Positions 39,933 through 50,712 are shown, counted from the stretch's first letter. The stretch is DNA of 64,000 bases from Aureispira sp. CCB-QB1 (GCF_000724545.1 NZ_JHBV01000025.1:1-64000), one strand, 5' to 3'. The notes: generated by a model from the letters alone, not told the origin. Numbers and translations are program-made.

Positions 39933-42200
39933 TTAAAAACCTTCATAATCCTCGTTCAGACTTTCTTCTTCTTCAAAGGTTTCGGAAGTTCCGTCCTCTG
40001 GTTCATCCCAGCCACGGAAACCTTCGCCAACTCGTTCGCCATTAACCACTTTAATAACAAAAGCATTTTCAAAACGTGTATTATTAATAATATAAGAAAG
40101 GGTATTTAATGCTTCTCCTTTGGATTTGAACCCTTCTAGACCATCGTCTGTAAGTTCGCTAGGAACAACCATCACTCGGCGAATACCATCGTGAATATCT
40201 TCAAAAGCTAATTTCCCAACCGACTCTAAATCCTCGTATTTGTAACTTTTGTAACGGCGAACCGCTGCGACTTGGATAATATAAACAGTGCCTTCTGGAG
40301 CAGCTTCTTCTGGATAGATTTTTTCAACAGGTGTTTCAATGAATGGTTCTTCTTCAAATACTGGTTCATCTTCAACCGTAGAACTGATGTCTCCCATATA
40401 AGGCAGTAACTCGCCATCGGGACCATCGTAGTAAACTTTACTCTCAGTAGATAAATCAGCGACATCTTCTTTTATTTGATTGTATATCTCTAAGTAAGGT
40501 CCTTCGTATGCTTCTCCAGTTACTGGATCAATTGGTTCGCTAGGAAAAGAGTACGGATTGTCACGAGAATCATATTCAGGAGGCACAATGCGGAATTTGA
40601 CAGCATCCCAATCTACTTCTTCTGGTTCTACGGTAGGAACTTCTAGAGCAACGTCTTTGATAACATCTTCAGAATGAACAAACTCACTTGTGTTGATGTC
40701 GAAGCTAGCTAAGTTATAACCTTCTTTAGAAATTTCAACCGTATATTGTTTTTTAGGCGCTAATTTGAAACGATATTCAGCGATTGATAACATACGCTCT
40801 TCAACCAATTCATCTTCGTTAAAAAGTTTGATATTAACTTCAGAAAGGGCTCCATTGTCAGGGTAGTTCGCATCCGTAATCATTCCACTGATGGTTACAA
40901 CAATTTTGTTTTCACCAAAGTAAAAAATATCGTCGTCAGTTGTTGCTGATTTTTTCGGTGCCAACAAACGGTTGGAGACAAAATACCCACCGCCATGTGC
41001 CTCGCTTACAGTATAGTAAAGGTCATCGGCAGAAGAATTTAGAGGAAATCCTAAATTTTGAGCCACTTCCCATTGTAATTTCTCTCCTTTCGATTTGAAA
41101 ATATCCAAGCCTCCAGCACTTACACGACCATCCGAGCTAAAGTAAAGAATACCTTCCGCTTTGTCATAATGCGGTGTAATTTCATCGCCAGGAGTATTGA
41201 TATTTCTACCCAAGTTTTTAGGTAACGTAAAGTTATTGCTAGAACTCCCAACAGCACGTGTGGTAAACCAAATGTCCAAACCTCCACGCCCGCCTTCGCG
41301 GTCTGAAACAAAGTACAAGATCTCTTTGTCATCTGTGGTCACTACAAAAGGATGCGTTGTATTGGCACCCGCTTCGTTGATATAATCAGGAAGCAAAATA
41401 GGCTCTGACCATTCGTCGTCACTGATTTTGTTCATCACATAGATGGCACAAGAAGGTTTTCTGTCTGGTAAATCGCATTGTGTAAAGTAAAAATGCTCGT
41501 TGTCTTCTGTAAAGGTACCATTCCCAAAATGAGGTTTTGCCATTTTTCCTTCAAATATTTGAGGAACTTGAGGACGAGACCAGTTTTCGCCATTTTTTTG
41601 ACTGCGGTATACTTTTGCAGATCCTGTTGCCAAAGAAGAAAAATAAAGGATATTATCATCAAAAGGAATCGGAGCAAACTCAGTTTTGTTACTATTTATT
41701 TTAGCATCTAACAACTCTATTTTAATCGCAGCATTAGTATGTGTTTTTTCATTTAAAGCAAAATCACAACCTTTTATTTCGTTTTCACAAGCTTCTTTTA
41801 GGGCTTTGTAATCTTCATTATCGGATGCATAACTCTTAATGAATTTATCAAAAGCAACTTTTGCCTTTTCTGCTTGCCCTGTTTGTTTTAAAGCTAACGC
41901 ATATTTGTATCCAGGCTTGTCATAAGTATCGTTTTGATCCTTGACAGGTTCCAATGCTTTGACAGTGTTGGCATAGTCTCTCAATGCATAGTAGCAATTA
42001 CCAGCTTTGTAAGTGTATTCTGGTTTATCACTTTTTTCAGCGTAAATGCCTTCATAATATACTGCTGCTTGGTAGTAGTCGCCTTGTTTTTCAAAGTCTT
42101 GAGCCATTTTGAGGCGTTTTTTCCAAGGAAGCGTTTTTTGAGCATTTGTAAGCCCAACAAACATAGCAGATAAGAGCAGGGTAATATATAATTTTCTCAT
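39933..42200 (-). CDS. PorE-like TPR/beta-propeller protein, copy 2
   Basis: 755 residues, same architecture as the downstream neighbour: signal peptide MRKLYITLLLSAMFVGLTNA, TPR (KSDKPEYTYKAGNCYYALRD), propeller blades (ILYFVSDREGGRGGLDIWFT), CRD and a C-terminal SPOR-like domain (YIIQVAAVRRYKSYKYEDLE...RVGEGFRGWDEPE), with a more acidic linker (about 570-650). The two are tandem duplicates separated by 249 bp. Both lack the OmpA domain of classical PorE. Candidate envelope-anchored part of the type IX or gliding machinery (inference). Confidence 0.78.
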   Translation of the reverse strand: MRKLYITLLLSAMFVGLTNAQKTLPWKKRLKMAQDFEKQGDYYQAAVYYEGIYAEKSDKPEYTYKAGNCYYALRDYANTVKALEPVKDQNDTYDKPGYKYALALKQTGQAEKAKVAFDKFIKSYASDNEDYKALKEACENEIKGCDFALNEKTHTNAAIKIELLDAKINSNKTEFAPIPFDDNILYFSSLATGSAKVYRSQKNGENWSRPQVPQIFEGKMAKPHFGNGTFTEDNEHFYFTQCDLPDRKPSCAIYVMNKISDDEWSEPILLPDYINEAGANTTHPFVVTTDDKEILYFVSDREGGRGGLDIWFTTRAVGSSSNNFTLPKNLGRNINTPGDEITPHYDKAEGILYFSSDGRVSAGGLDIFKSKGEKLQWEVAQNLGFPLNSSADDLYYTVSEAHGGGYFVSNRLLAPKKSATTDDDIFYFGENKIVVTISGMITDANYPDNGALSEVNIKLFNEDELVEERMLSIAEYRFKLAPKKQYTVEISKEGYNLASFDINTSEFVHSEDVIKDVALEVPTVEPEEVDWDAVKFRIVPPEYDSRDNPYSFPSEPIDPVTGEAYEGPYLEIYNQIKEDVADLSTESKVYYDGPDGELLPYMGDISSTVEDEPVFEEEPFIETPVEKIYPEEAAPEGTVYIIQVAAVRRYKSYKYEDLESVGKLAFEDIHDGIRRVMVVPSELTDDGLEGFKSKGEALNTLSYIINNTRFENAFVIKVVNGERVGEGFRGWDEPEDGTSETFEEEESLNEDYEGF

Positions 42201-43040
42201 TCTGTTGCTTAAGTTTTAAAAAGAATCAACAAGTGAAAGTGTGTTAATTGGTTTGTTTAATATTCTATAAATGAGGCTGTTCGGGAGGGTGTTGAAAAAC
42301 TTCAAGTTGCAAAGGTTTGGTTTTGAATTTGTTTTAACTTGTCTAGTAGTTTAAGATAAGAATAGAGTTACTTAACCCTCAAAAAGTCCTATTAATACCC
42401 AAAACAAGACCTTACTCATAAGCCCTTGGCTAAAAAGAATCTAAAATTTTAACAAACTCTACCGATAATTGTCCTCAATATAGCTTCAATTCTCCAAAAA
42501 ACACAACCTATAAATTTAGATAGTAAGTGTATGATTGTAATAAATGATTGTTTATGGATGAATAAATTATGCATCTAATTGGTCGAAAAAACTCGCAAGA
42601 GACCATTCTAAATAGGTTCCGTACTTGATTATTTGCTAAAATTTATAGTCATTTTATAAGTCATTTATTGTAAGCATCCACCTATTGGGAAAGAAAGCAA
42701 AAATACTTAGCTTACTCTTTTTCATTACAAAAGTAAGGCTTATTTATTGTATTTGCGAAATGATTGATTTGTTATTCTATTCGCAAAGGACAAAATACTT
42801 GAATTTAAAATGATTTACAATAATATTTTATTGTGTTTGACCGAGTAGTTTAATTTTTTTTTAAGTTTGTACACTCAATAAGCGGTGTTTTTTCTCTTAA
42901 TCCAACTCAGCAATCTATTTATATTCATGTTGTAATGCACAGTTTATGCCAAAAAAAGCCGGCAAAGGAAGAGAGCAAAAAATCTGTATAATTGGAAATC
43001 GAAAACAGAAAGATTAATATAATATATACGAACTAGATTT
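42201..43040. other. 840-bp intergenic region
   Basis: Between the divergent PorE-like gene and rfbA. AT-rich, no ORF, RNA or repeat recognised; presumably carries both promoters. Confidence 0.5.
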
Positions 43041-43910
43041 ATGAAAGGAATTATCTTAGCAGGAGGCTTGGGAACACGTCTTTACCCTTTGACACTAGCA
43101 GTAAGCAAACAATTGATGCCAGTGTACGACAAACCAATGATTTATTACCCATTGTCTACCTTGATGTCGGCAGGCATTCGAGAGATTTTAATTATTTCTA
43201 CGCAGTATGACTTACCCAACTTCCAAAAGTTATTGGGTAATGGCTCTCAAATAGGCTGTCGGATTAGTTATCAAGAACAAATTATTCCTAATGGTCTGGC
43301 GCAAGCATTTGTACTAGGGGAACAATTTATTGGGAATGATAGTGTGTCTTTGATCTTGGGAGATAATATCTTCTATGGTAGCAATCTCAACGAATTATTA
43401 AAGCAGAGCAATCAACCAGATGGAGGAATTGTTTTTGCATATCAAGTCGCCGACCCTGAACGATATGGTGTCGTTGCTTTTGATGATGATAATATGGCCT
43501 ATTCTATCGAAGAAAAACCCAAACAACCTAAGTCTAACTATGCTATCCCTGGACTGTATTTCTATGATAATTCTGTTATCGAAGTCGCTAAAAACTTGAA
43601 ACCAAGTGCTAGAGGAGAATATGAGATCACAGATGTTAACAAGCATTATTTAAATAAAGGGAAATTAAAAGTAATGCCACTAGGACGTGGTGTGGCATGG
43701 TTGGACACAGGAACACATAAATCGTTGATGCAAGCAGGGCAATTTATAGAGGTAATTGAGGAACGCCAAGGTTTAAAAATTGGTTGTATAGAAGAAGTCG
43801 CTTATCGACAAGGTTTTATCAATGAAGAACTGTTGGAACAAGCTGCTGATAAATACAAAAAAAGTGGTTATGGTCAGTACTTGTATAAAGTGTTGGAGTG
43901 GGGAAGGTAG
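43041..43910 (+). CDS. rfbA: Glucose-1-phosphate thymidylyltransferase
   Basis: 289 residues. Makes dTDP-glucose from glucose 1-phosphate and dTTP, the first step to dTDP-rhamnose for cell-surface glycans. Family motifs: [18 protein letters not shown] (nucleotide-binding GGxGTRL), [49 protein letters not shown] and [10 protein letters not shown]. Length typical of RmlA. Stands alone, without rfbB/C/D genes nearby. Confidence 0.96.
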   Translation: MKGIILAGGLGTRLYPLTLAVSKQLMPVYDKPMIYYPLSTLMSAGIREILIISTQYDLPNFQKLLGNGSQIGCRISYQEQIIPNGLAQAFVLGEQFIGNDSVSLILGDNIFYGSNLNELLKQSNQPDGGIVFAYQVADPERYGVVAFDDDNMAYSIEEKPKQPKSNYAIPGLYFYDNSVIEVAKNLKPSARGEYEITDVNKHYLNKGKLKVMPLGRGVAWLDTGTHKSLMQAGQFIEVIEERQGLKIGCIEEVAYRQGFINEELLEQAADKYKKSGYGQYLYKVLEWGR

Positions 43911-44347
43911 CAGAATTTGAGGCTAAATTTGTGAAGAGATGTTCCTTAAAAAGGACTTGTTTTTTTCATAAAAAATAAGCATCTTTACAAGAACAATATT
44001 TGAAGAAATATTGTTACAAAAAGTGATCGAGAAAAGAGAGCATGTGTCTACCTCAAAAACAATCTTTTGTGGAATGTTTCAGTAGGTTGATTAATAGGAG
44101 GTTGAAGGGGGAAATGCTGGATAATAACCCAACAATAAATAACCGTGTCAAGTCGCTTCTTTGATTTTTTGGTTGATAAAATCAAAAATTGTAGAAAGTG
44201 CCCCAAACAAAGACTCAGAACATTTAGAAAGCCTACAAAATTTGTCTATCTTGCCCCGATGAAATTCTAATAAAATTTGTTAATTTTGCGATAAGACAAT
44301 ATTTAACTCTGTAGAGAGTCGATTTATATGCAACAAAAAAAGATTAA
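43911..44347. other. Intergenic region with a perfect hairpin
   Basis: 437 bp. Contains AACAATATTT GAAG AAATATTGTT (43992-44015), a perfect 10-bp stem without a T-run, probably marking the end of the rfbA transcript. Nothing else recognised. Confidence 0.5.
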
Positions 44348-45682
44348 ATGGATATTTTAAAACAAAGATTTCAAGCTAAGGCATTTGCTTTATTCAAAGC
44401 AAATAAAGATATGCTTAAAGAACATGGAGATTTAGTAATCGATAAAGTTTCTATCCGCCAAATGTTTGGTGGTATGCGTGGTATGAAGAGTATGATTTGG
44501 GAAACATCAGAGTTGGATGCTTACGAAGGGATTCGATTCAGAGGTTACTCTATCCGTCAATTACGCAAAGCATTGCCCAAAGCCGAGGGTTGTAAAGAAC
44601 CATTGCCAGAAGGTTTATTTTGGCTGATGCTCGTTGGAGATATCCCTACAGATAAAGAAGTTAAATGGGTAACGGAAGAATGGAAAAAACGTTCTAATGT
44701 TCCAGAACATACGTTCAGAATGTTGGATTCTTTGCCAACAACAACGCATCCAATGACACAATTTAGTTCGGCAATCTTGTCGATGCAAACAGAAAGTATT
44801 TTTGCTAAGCGTTATGCTGAAGGCATTAGCAAGCAAGATTATTGGGATGCGTATTACGAAGATACGATGAACTTAATCGCTTGTTTGCCACGTATTGCGG
44901 CTTATATTTATCGTCGTACATATTTTGATAACAAGCACATCGAACCAAATCCAGAGTTGGACTGGGGAGCAAATTTTGCGCACATGTTGGGCGTAAGTGA
45001 TAATCCTGATTTTCTGAGCTTGATGCGTCTGTACTTGACTATTCACGCAGATCATGAAGGTGGAAATGCTTCGGCACATACAACACATTTAGTAGGATCT
45101 ACTTTAAGTGATCCTTATTATTCTTTGTCTGGCGGTATGAATGCTTTGGCTGGACCATTGCATGGTTTGGCTAACCAAGAAGTTATTAAGTGGATTCTTC
45201 AAATGGTTGACGATTTAGGGACAGATACACCTAGTTCAGACCAAATTGCAGACTACATCCACAAAACTTTGGCAGAAGGAAAAGTGATCCCTGGCTATGG
45301 ACATGCTGTGTTGCGCCAACCAGACCCACGCTATATGGCACAACGTGTTTTTGCTGAAGATTACATCAATGACGACCCAATCGTAAAAATAGTTTGGAAG
45401 TTGTTTGACATCGTTCCACCATTATTGCAAGATTTGGGTAAGGTGAAAAATCCTTGGCCTAATGTTGATGCTCATTCTGGTGCTTTGTTGATGCATTATG
45501 GATTAAAAGACTTTAGCTTCTATACTGTATTGTTTGGGGTGTCTCGTGCAATGGGAGTATTGGCATCTGGTGTATGGTCTAGAGCATTGGGTATGCCTTT
45601 GGAGCGACCTAAGTCCTTGACTTCTTTGGCTGTTAAGAACTTTATAGAAAAAGAAGCTACTAGCAGCACTCCAAAAGAGTAA
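44348..45682 (+). CDS. gltA: Citrate synthase, mitochondrial/eukaryotic type
   Basis: 444 residues. Condenses acetyl-CoA and oxaloacetate. Motifs closely match mitochondrial citrate synthase: HADHEGGNASAHTTHLVG, NALAGPLHGLANQEV (first catalytic His), IPGYGHAVLRQPDPRY (second His), NVDAHSGALL (catalytic Asp) and GVLASGVWSRALGMPLERPK. The form is common in Bacteroidota instead of the hexameric type. Starts with MDILKQRFQAKAF, ATG. Strong terminator downstream. Confidence 0.96.
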   Translation: MDILKQRFQAKAFALFKANKDMLKEHGDLVIDKVSIRQMFGGMRGMKSMIWETSELDAYEGIRFRGYSIRQLRKALPKAEGCKEPLPEGLFWLMLVGDIPTDKEVKWVTEEWKKRSNVPEHTFRMLDSLPTTTHPMTQFSSAILSMQTESIFAKRYAEGISKQDYWDAYYEDTMNLIACLPRIAAYIYRRTYFDNKHIEPNPELDWGANFAHMLGVSDNPDFLSLMRLYLTIHADHEGGNASAHTTHLVGSTLSDPYYSLSGGMNALAGPLHGLANQEVIKWILQMVDDLGTDTPSSDQIADYIHKTLAEGKVIPGYGHAVLRQPDPRYMAQRVFAEDYINDDPIVKIVWKLFDIVPPLLQDLGKVKNPWPNVDAHSGALLMHYGLKDFSFYTVLFGVSRAMGVLASGVWSRALGMPLERPKSLTSLAVKNFIEKEATSSTPKE

Positions 45683-45717
45683 GCGATATAAAGACAAAAG
45701 ACAGAACCTGTCATCTC

Positions 45718-45753
45718 AGCCATCTACTAAAATAGATGGCTGTTTTTTGTTTT
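45718..45753 (+). terminator. Rho-independent terminator after citrate synthase
   Basis: AGCCATCTA pairs with TAGATGGCT (45718-45726 and 45733-45741), 6-nt loop, then GTTTTTTGTTTTT. Confidence 0.9.
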
Positions 45754-46044
45754 TAGTAGTAATTTGAGGTAATACGAAATGGAATAATTTATGTCGCCAT
45801 AAAATAGCTCGCTATTTTTCGGCTTTTTGTCTTAATTAGAAAAAATATCTATCTTTTATTTTATACGACACCCTTTATTCAATTTCATACTTGTATTAAA
45901 CGAATGTCAAATATCCTGTTAAAAACGTTAAAGTTTTCTAAATAGCTCATCTATTTAGCTTGAAAACAAGTATCTTAATGTGCTAGACATGTTCATAAGA
46001 GGAGCGTGTCAAATCCCTTAAACATCAAAGTAGGAGGACAAAAT
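45754..46044. other. Upstream region of the DUF4175 gene
   Basis: About 290 bp. An SD-like TAGGAGG at 46031-46037 is placed 7 bp before ATG 46045, unusual for this phylum and used here to choose the start. The frame also extends to a GTG at 46006, itself preceded by GAGGAG. Confidence 0.5.
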
Positions 46045-49000
46045 ATGCAAAATAGTAACTATCAATCCCTAATTGAGAAAATCGACCAATTTACTCGCAA
46101 ATATTATATGAACAACCTTATTAGAGGGAGTTTGTATAGCATTGGTGTTTTATTAGTAGCATTTATTAGCTTTTCATTGCTAGAGTATTATTACTTTACA
46201 GCTACAACCTCTTCAATGCAGCTTCGTAAAGTACTATTTTACTCTTTCTTAGGAATCAGTATTATAACGTTGGGAGCGTTGGTGTTTCGACCATTGTTGC
46301 AATATTTTAAATTAGGAGCTGTTATTTCTCACGAACAAGCTGCTAAAATTATTGGTCGTCACTTTGGAAATGTAAAAGATAAGTTACTGAATGTATTACA
46401 ACTAAAAGAACAAATGAATTATGCGGACTCTGCATTGGTGGAGGCTAGTATTAATCAGAAAATTCAGACGTTAAAGCCTGTCCCTTTCACAGCTGCCATT
46501 GACTTGAAAGAAAACAAACGTTATTTGCGCTATGCGTTGCCTCCGTTATTGTTGTTGTTGTTATTATTGTTTTCATCTAATATTTTGGAAGAAAGTGCTG
46601 GTCGTATTATTAATAACAATAAAGAGTTTGAAAAAGCAGCCCTATTTAGTTTTATTGTTGAAGATAAAGAGCGAAAAGTGGTGCAATACAACAATTATGA
46701 CTTAGAGGTGCATGTCGATGGAGAAGCACTCCCCAATGAGGTGTTTATTGAGGTTGATAATTATAAATATAAATTAGAGAAAAAAAGCCCCAATACATTT
46801 AAATATACATTTGTAGAATTACGCAAAGACACTAAATTTAATTTAACTGCCAATGGAGTGATTTCTAAAAGTTATGATATTGATGTCTTAGAAAAACCCC
46901 AAGTAGCGGATTTTGATATTAATTTAAATTATCCTTCTTATACTGGGCGCAAAAATGAATCAATTACGGGGATTGGAGACTTGGTAGTACCTGTGGGGAC
47001 AAATATTGATTGGTTGTTTAAATCTATTAATACCAATACTCTGAATGTTCAATTTCCAGGAGAAAAGGAAAAAACAGAAACTACTCAAGTGGGCGAAGCT
47101 GCTTTTTCTATTAAAAAGCGTGTGTTAAAAGAGGGAACCTATAAAATATTTATTGGCAATAAAGAATTGCCAACAGGTGATTCTATTTCTTATTCTCTGA
47201 CGTTAATTCCTGATATGTACCCATCAATAGACGTACAATCTAATCGAGATAGCTTGAACGATAAGATTGTTTACTTTGTAGGGGAGGCGTCAGATGATTA
47301 TGGTTTGAGAGCATTAAATTTTAATTACAAAATTGAGCGCCAAGATCAGGTTGTTAAGGAAGATAAAATGTCAATGGCAATCACAAAAGGCAAGCAAACA
47401 ACGTACGATCATATCCTTAATGTAAAAGATTTAAACCTAAGACCTGGAGATAAATTGAGCTACTATTTTCAAGCATTTGATAACGATGGTGTCAGTGGTA
47501 GCAAATCGGTAAAAACTCCTGTGATGTACTATGAAATGCCTACCGTAGAGGAATTGAAAGAAAACGAGACGACGAACAATGCTGAGATTAAGAATGAATT
47601 GGAGGATGCCATTAAGAAAATGAAGAAATTAGGCGATGATGTTAAGCGAGTGCAAAATAGAATTCTGCAAAAGAAAGATATGAATTGGCAAGATCGTCGA
47701 GAATTGGAGAAACTTATCAAGGAGAGAGAGGCGATTGAAGAGGAAATTCAAGAAGCAAAAGACAACTTTGATGAAAATATTCAAAAACAGGAGGAGTATC
47801 AGAAAGTAAGCAAAGAAATTGCAGAAAAACAGGAGATGCTTCAAAAGTTGTTTGATGAGGTAATGAATGATGAAATGAAGGAGTTGTTCCAGGAAATGGA
47901 AGAAATGTTGAATGAAATGGATCAAGAAAAACTCAAAGAGCAACTGGATGAAATTAAAATGAGTGAGGAAGAAATGGAAAAGGAGTTGGACCGTATGTTG
48001 GAGTTGTTTAAGAAAATGGAGGTCGAAAAGGCAATGGAAGATGCGGTTAATGAATTGGACTCTTTAGCTAAAGAACAAGAGGAGTTGAGCAAACAAGCAG
48101 AAGAGAATGCTTCTGAAAACGAAAAAATAGAAGAAAATCAAGAAGATAAGAAAGATGGTGGAGATAAAAAGGATGGTGACGGAGACAAAAAGCAAGAGGA
48201 TAAGAAAGATGGTGCAGATAAAAAGAAAATGAGCCAAGAGGAGTTGGAGAAGAAGCAGGAAGAAATCAATAAGAAGTTTGATCAAATAATGGAGAAGGTA
48301 AAAGAGGCGAAGGAGAAAAACGAAGAATTAGAAAGTCCTATGGACATGGATAGCGAGGAAATGGATCAGCAAGAGCAAGATGTTCAGGAAAATCTTCAGA
48401 ATAGTAGCCAACAACTTCAAAAGAAGAACAATAAAAAAGCGTCAAAATCTCAAAAAAATGCTGCTCAGAAGATGAAGGAAATGTCTAAGGAGATGAAAGA
48501 AATGATGCAAATGAATCAGATGCAGCAGATGCAACAAGATGTTAAAAGTATGCGCCAGTTGTTGGAGAATTTGGTAGACATGTCTTTTGAACAGGAAGAT
48601 TTGATTGATGACGTTAATATTACAATAGCTAATACGCCAACCTATGTAAAATTAGTGCAAAAGCAGGATAAGTTGAAAGATGACTTCCGTCATATTGAAG
48701 ATAGCTTGCAGGCTTTGAGTAAACGTGTTTACCAAATTGAGGCGTTTGTTACTGAAAAAGTGACAGAAGTAAAGAAAACGCTCAAAAAGAGTGTTGAAAC
48801 ATTGGAAGAACGCCAAAAACGTACGGCTGTTGTACAACAACAGTATACAATGACTGGGGTCAATGATTTGGCTTTGATGCTAAATGAAGCAATGGACCAA
48901 ATGCAACAACAAATGGCGCAGCAGATGCCTGGAACACAAGTTTGTGAAAAACCTGGGCAGGGAAAACCTGGTGGACAGGGGCAAGGTATGGGCAAAGATG

Positions 49001-49521
49001 GCAAAAAGCCAGGAATGGGGGGCTTGAGACAAATGCAAGAGCAGCTGAATAAGCAAATGGAAAAAATGAAGGAGATGATGAAGCAGGGAAAAATGCCTGG
49101 TGGAAAACAATTTGCGCAAATGGCTGCCAAACAAGCTGCCATCCGAAAAGCGTTGCAGGATGCGAAAAAGAAAGGTCAGAAAAAAGGGAAAGGTGGTGGA
49201 AAAGAATTGCAAGAAATGATAGATGCTATGGATAAGGTAGAAACGGATTTGGTCAACAAACGTTTGCCTAACGATATGCAAAAACGTCAAAAAGATATTT
49301 TAACCCGTTTGCTACAAGCAGAAAATGCAGAACGTGAACGTGAATTGGATGAAAAAAGAAAAGCAGAACGCCCAGATAAATATGTTCCTAAAATGCCACC
49401 AGCATTGGAGGAGTATCTAAAAAAGCGTCAAGGTCAAGTAGAAATGTTTAAAACTGTTTCACCTTCTTTGAAACCTTATTACAAAAATCTCGTAGAAAAG
49501 TATTTTAGAGCATTAAATTAA
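46045..49521 (+). CDS. DUF4175 membrane protein
   Basis: 1158 residues from ATG 46045. Two N-terminal membrane helices (about 34-56 and 70-92) and a third near 160-180 precede a predicted periplasmic domain of beta-sandwich type (about 200-520), then a very long Glu/Lys/Met/Gln-rich coiled coil (about 530-1140) with low-complexity DKKDG and MQQMQQ runs. This is the DUF4175 architecture of Bacteroidota, function unknown. It is followed by an anti-sigma-type ATPase and ybeY, a conserved order in this phylum. Overlapping antisense frames are artefacts of its biased composition. Confidence 0.85.
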   Translation: MQNSNYQSLIEKIDQFTRKYYMNNLIRGSLYSIGVLLVAFISFSLLEYYYFTATTSSMQLRKVLFYSFLGISIITLGALVFRPLLQYFKLGAVISHEQAAKIIGRHFGNVKDKLLNVLQLKEQMNYADSALVEASINQKIQTLKPVPFTAAIDLKENKRYLRYALPPLLLLLLLLFSSNILEESAGRIINNNKEFEKAALFSFIVEDKERKVVQYNNYDLEVHVDGEALPNEVFIEVDNYKYKLEKKSPNTFKYTFVELRKDTKFNLTANGVISKSYDIDVLEKPQVADFDINLNYPSYTGRKNESITGIGDLVVPVGTNIDWLFKSINTNTLNVQFPGEKEKTETTQVGEAAFSIKKRVLKEGTYKIFIGNKELPTGDSISYSLTLIPDMYPSIDVQSNRDSLNDKIVYFVGEASDDYGLRALNFNYKIERQDQVVKEDKMSMAITKGKQTTYDHILNVKDLNLRPGDKLSYYFQAFDNDGVSGSKSVKTPVMYYEMPTVEELKENETTNNAEIKNELEDAIKKMKKLGDDVKRVQNRILQKKDMNWQDRRELEKLIKEREAIEEEIQEAKDNFDENIQKQEEYQKVSKEIAEKQEMLQKLFDEVMNDEMKELFQEMEEMLNEMDQEKLKEQLDEIKMSEEEMEKELDRMLELFKKMEVEKAMEDAVNELDSLAKEQEELSKQAEENASENEKIEENQEDKKDGGDKKDGDGDKKQEDKKDGADKKKMSQEELEKKQEEINKKFDQIMEKVKEAKEKNEELESPMDMDSEEMDQQEQDVQENLQNSSQQLQKKNNKKASKSQKNAAQKMKEMSKEMKEMMQMNQMQQMQQDVKSMRQLLENLVDMSFEQEDLIDDVNITIANTPTYVKLVQKQDKLKDDFRHIEDSLQALSKRVYQIEAFVTEKVTEVKKTLKKSVETLEERQKRTAVVQQQYTMTGVNDLALMLNEAMDQMQQQMAQQMPGTQVCEKPGQGKPGGQGQGMGKDGKKPGMGGLRQMQEQLNKQMEKMKEMMKQGKMPGGKQFAQMAAKQAAIRKALQDAKKKGQKKGKGGGKELQEMIDAMDKVETDLVNKRLPNDMQKRQKDILTRLLQAENAERERELDEKRKAERPDKYVPKMPPALEEYLKKRQGQVEMFKTVSPSLKPYYKNLVEKYFRALN

Positions 49522-49677
49522 AATCAATTACTGTGTAATGGATTTAATATTGAAGAATTAGGGAGCTTTAATATTATTGGATTTAACTAAAATTTGCCGC
49601 CATTTGGAGACAAATAAACAATTTTCCAACCATGCACAATTGTTGATGATTAAAAAACTAAAAACCAACATTTTCTA

Positions 49678-50085
49678 ATGACTGAACTTGCACTTAACTT
49701 AACCCTTGATTCTCATCCTAAAAATATCGCAGAGGTAGAACCTTATGTGACTCAAGTAGTTCAAAAATATGAGATCAATCAAGAGTTATATGGTAATATG
49801 CTAATCACTCTAACAGAAGCCGTGAGCAATGCTATTATACATGGAAACAGTGCCAAAGCAGCAAAAAAAGTTTTTGTTTCTACCAACTGTTCCAATCAAA
49901 AAATTTGCTTTACGGTTCAAGATGAGGGGTCTGGATTTAATCCCGATACTTTGCCTGATCCAACTGCCCCCGAAAATATACTTACTCCTGGAGGACGTGG
50001 TGTGTTTTTGATGAGACAACTTTCAGATGCCGTTACTTTTAGTGACGATGGGCGTTTAGTAACCTTAGAATTTTCTTTGCAGTAG
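49678..50085 (+). CDS. Serine-kinase-type anti-sigma ATPase (RsbW-like)
   Basis: 135 residues, HATPase_c fold: N box LITLTEAVSNAIIHGNS, then FTVQDEGSGFNP (G1) and GGRGVFLMRQLSD (G2 box). Such single-domain proteins bind ATP and phosphorylate anti-sigma antagonists or bind sigma factors. Sits between DUF4175 and ybeY. A strong hairpin follows. Confidence 0.88.
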   Translation: MTELALNLTLDSHPKNIAEVEPYVTQVVQKYEINQELYGNMLITLTEAVSNAIIHGNSAKAAKKVFVSTNCSNQKICFTVQDEGSGFNPDTLPDPTAPENILTPGGRGVFLMRQLSDAVTFSDDGRLVTLEFSLQ

Positions 50086-50121
50086 AAATATAGGTGCATC
50101 AAACTTAGGTGTTTGACACTG

Positions 50122-50155
50122 AATCCCGACTAAGTTAAAAAACTTAGTCGGGATT
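50122..50155 (+). terminator. Strong hairpin after the RsbW-like gene
   Basis: Perfect 15-bp stem AATCCCGACTAAGTT / AACTTAGTCGGGATT with a 4-nt loop, followed by GTTTTGG. Attenuates or ends transcription before ybeY. Confidence 0.78.
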
Positions 50156-50202
50156 GTTTTGGTTTGGGCAGCCTCTAAAATTTTAGATTATAAAAAATAG
50201 AT

Positions 50203-50634
50203 ATGGAACTTACCTTTCATTCCGAAGGAATTGATTTTGAGTTGGAGGACTCTACTATAATTCAAACATGGCTAAAACAGGTCATTAAAAATGAAAATTG
50301 GATCTTGGCAAATGTTGCTTATATCTTTTGTAGCGATGCTTATTTGTATAAAATGAATGTAGAACACCTACAACATGATACCTATACAGATGTCATTACT
50401 TTTCAATATAATGAGGACTTTGTAGAAGGGGATGTTTTTATTAGTGTTGAAAGAACGACAGAAAATGCTGGAATCTTTGGCGTTACTCCTAACCGTGAAT
50501 TACATCGTGTGATGGTACATGGATTGTTGCATTTGATGGGGTACAAAGACAAAGAACCCAAGGACAAAGCATTGATGACAGAGAAAGAAAATCAATATTT
50601 GGAGCTATTGGATACTATTTTGGTGTCGAATTAG
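50203..50634 (+). CDS. ybeY: Endoribonuclease YbeY (16S rRNA maturation)
   Basis: 143 residues. Motif HGLLHLMGYKDKEPKD with the metal-binding HGxLHLxGY core. The third histidine of the classical HxxxHxxxxxH triad is replaced (YKDK), a substitution I have seen in Bacteroidota YbeY. Mid-region TYTDVITFQYN and EGDVFIS are typical. The short length is normal. It functions in 16S rRNA 3' processing and ribosome quality control. Confidence 0.93.
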   Translation: MELTFHSEGIDFELEDSTIIQTWLKQVIKNENWILANVAYIFCSDAYLYKMNVEHLQHDTYTDVITFQYNEDFVEGDVFISVERTTENAGIFGVTPNRELHRVMVHGLLHLMGYKDKEPKDKALMTEKENQYLELLDTILVSN

Positions 50635-50673
50635 TTGTTCTTAATAATACCTTATTGGATTGGGTTTAATGAT

Positions 50674-50712
50674 AAAAAAAACAGTGAAGTTTTTGACCTC
50701 ACTGTTTTTTTA
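50674..50712. terminator. Bidirectional terminator
   Basis: AAAAAAACAGTGA pairs with TCACTGTTTTTTT around an AGTTTTTGACC-type loop, located between the convergent ybeY and htrA-like genes. Confidence 0.8.

Noticed and set aside
48729-49290. Long antisense frames inside the DUF4175 gene
   Set aside because: The frames reflect the biased Lys/Glu/Met/Gln composition of the coiled coil.
50203-50634. Inactive YbeY because of missing third histidine
   Set aside because: The replacement is common in Bacteroidota as far as I recall, so it is not evidence of inactivation.
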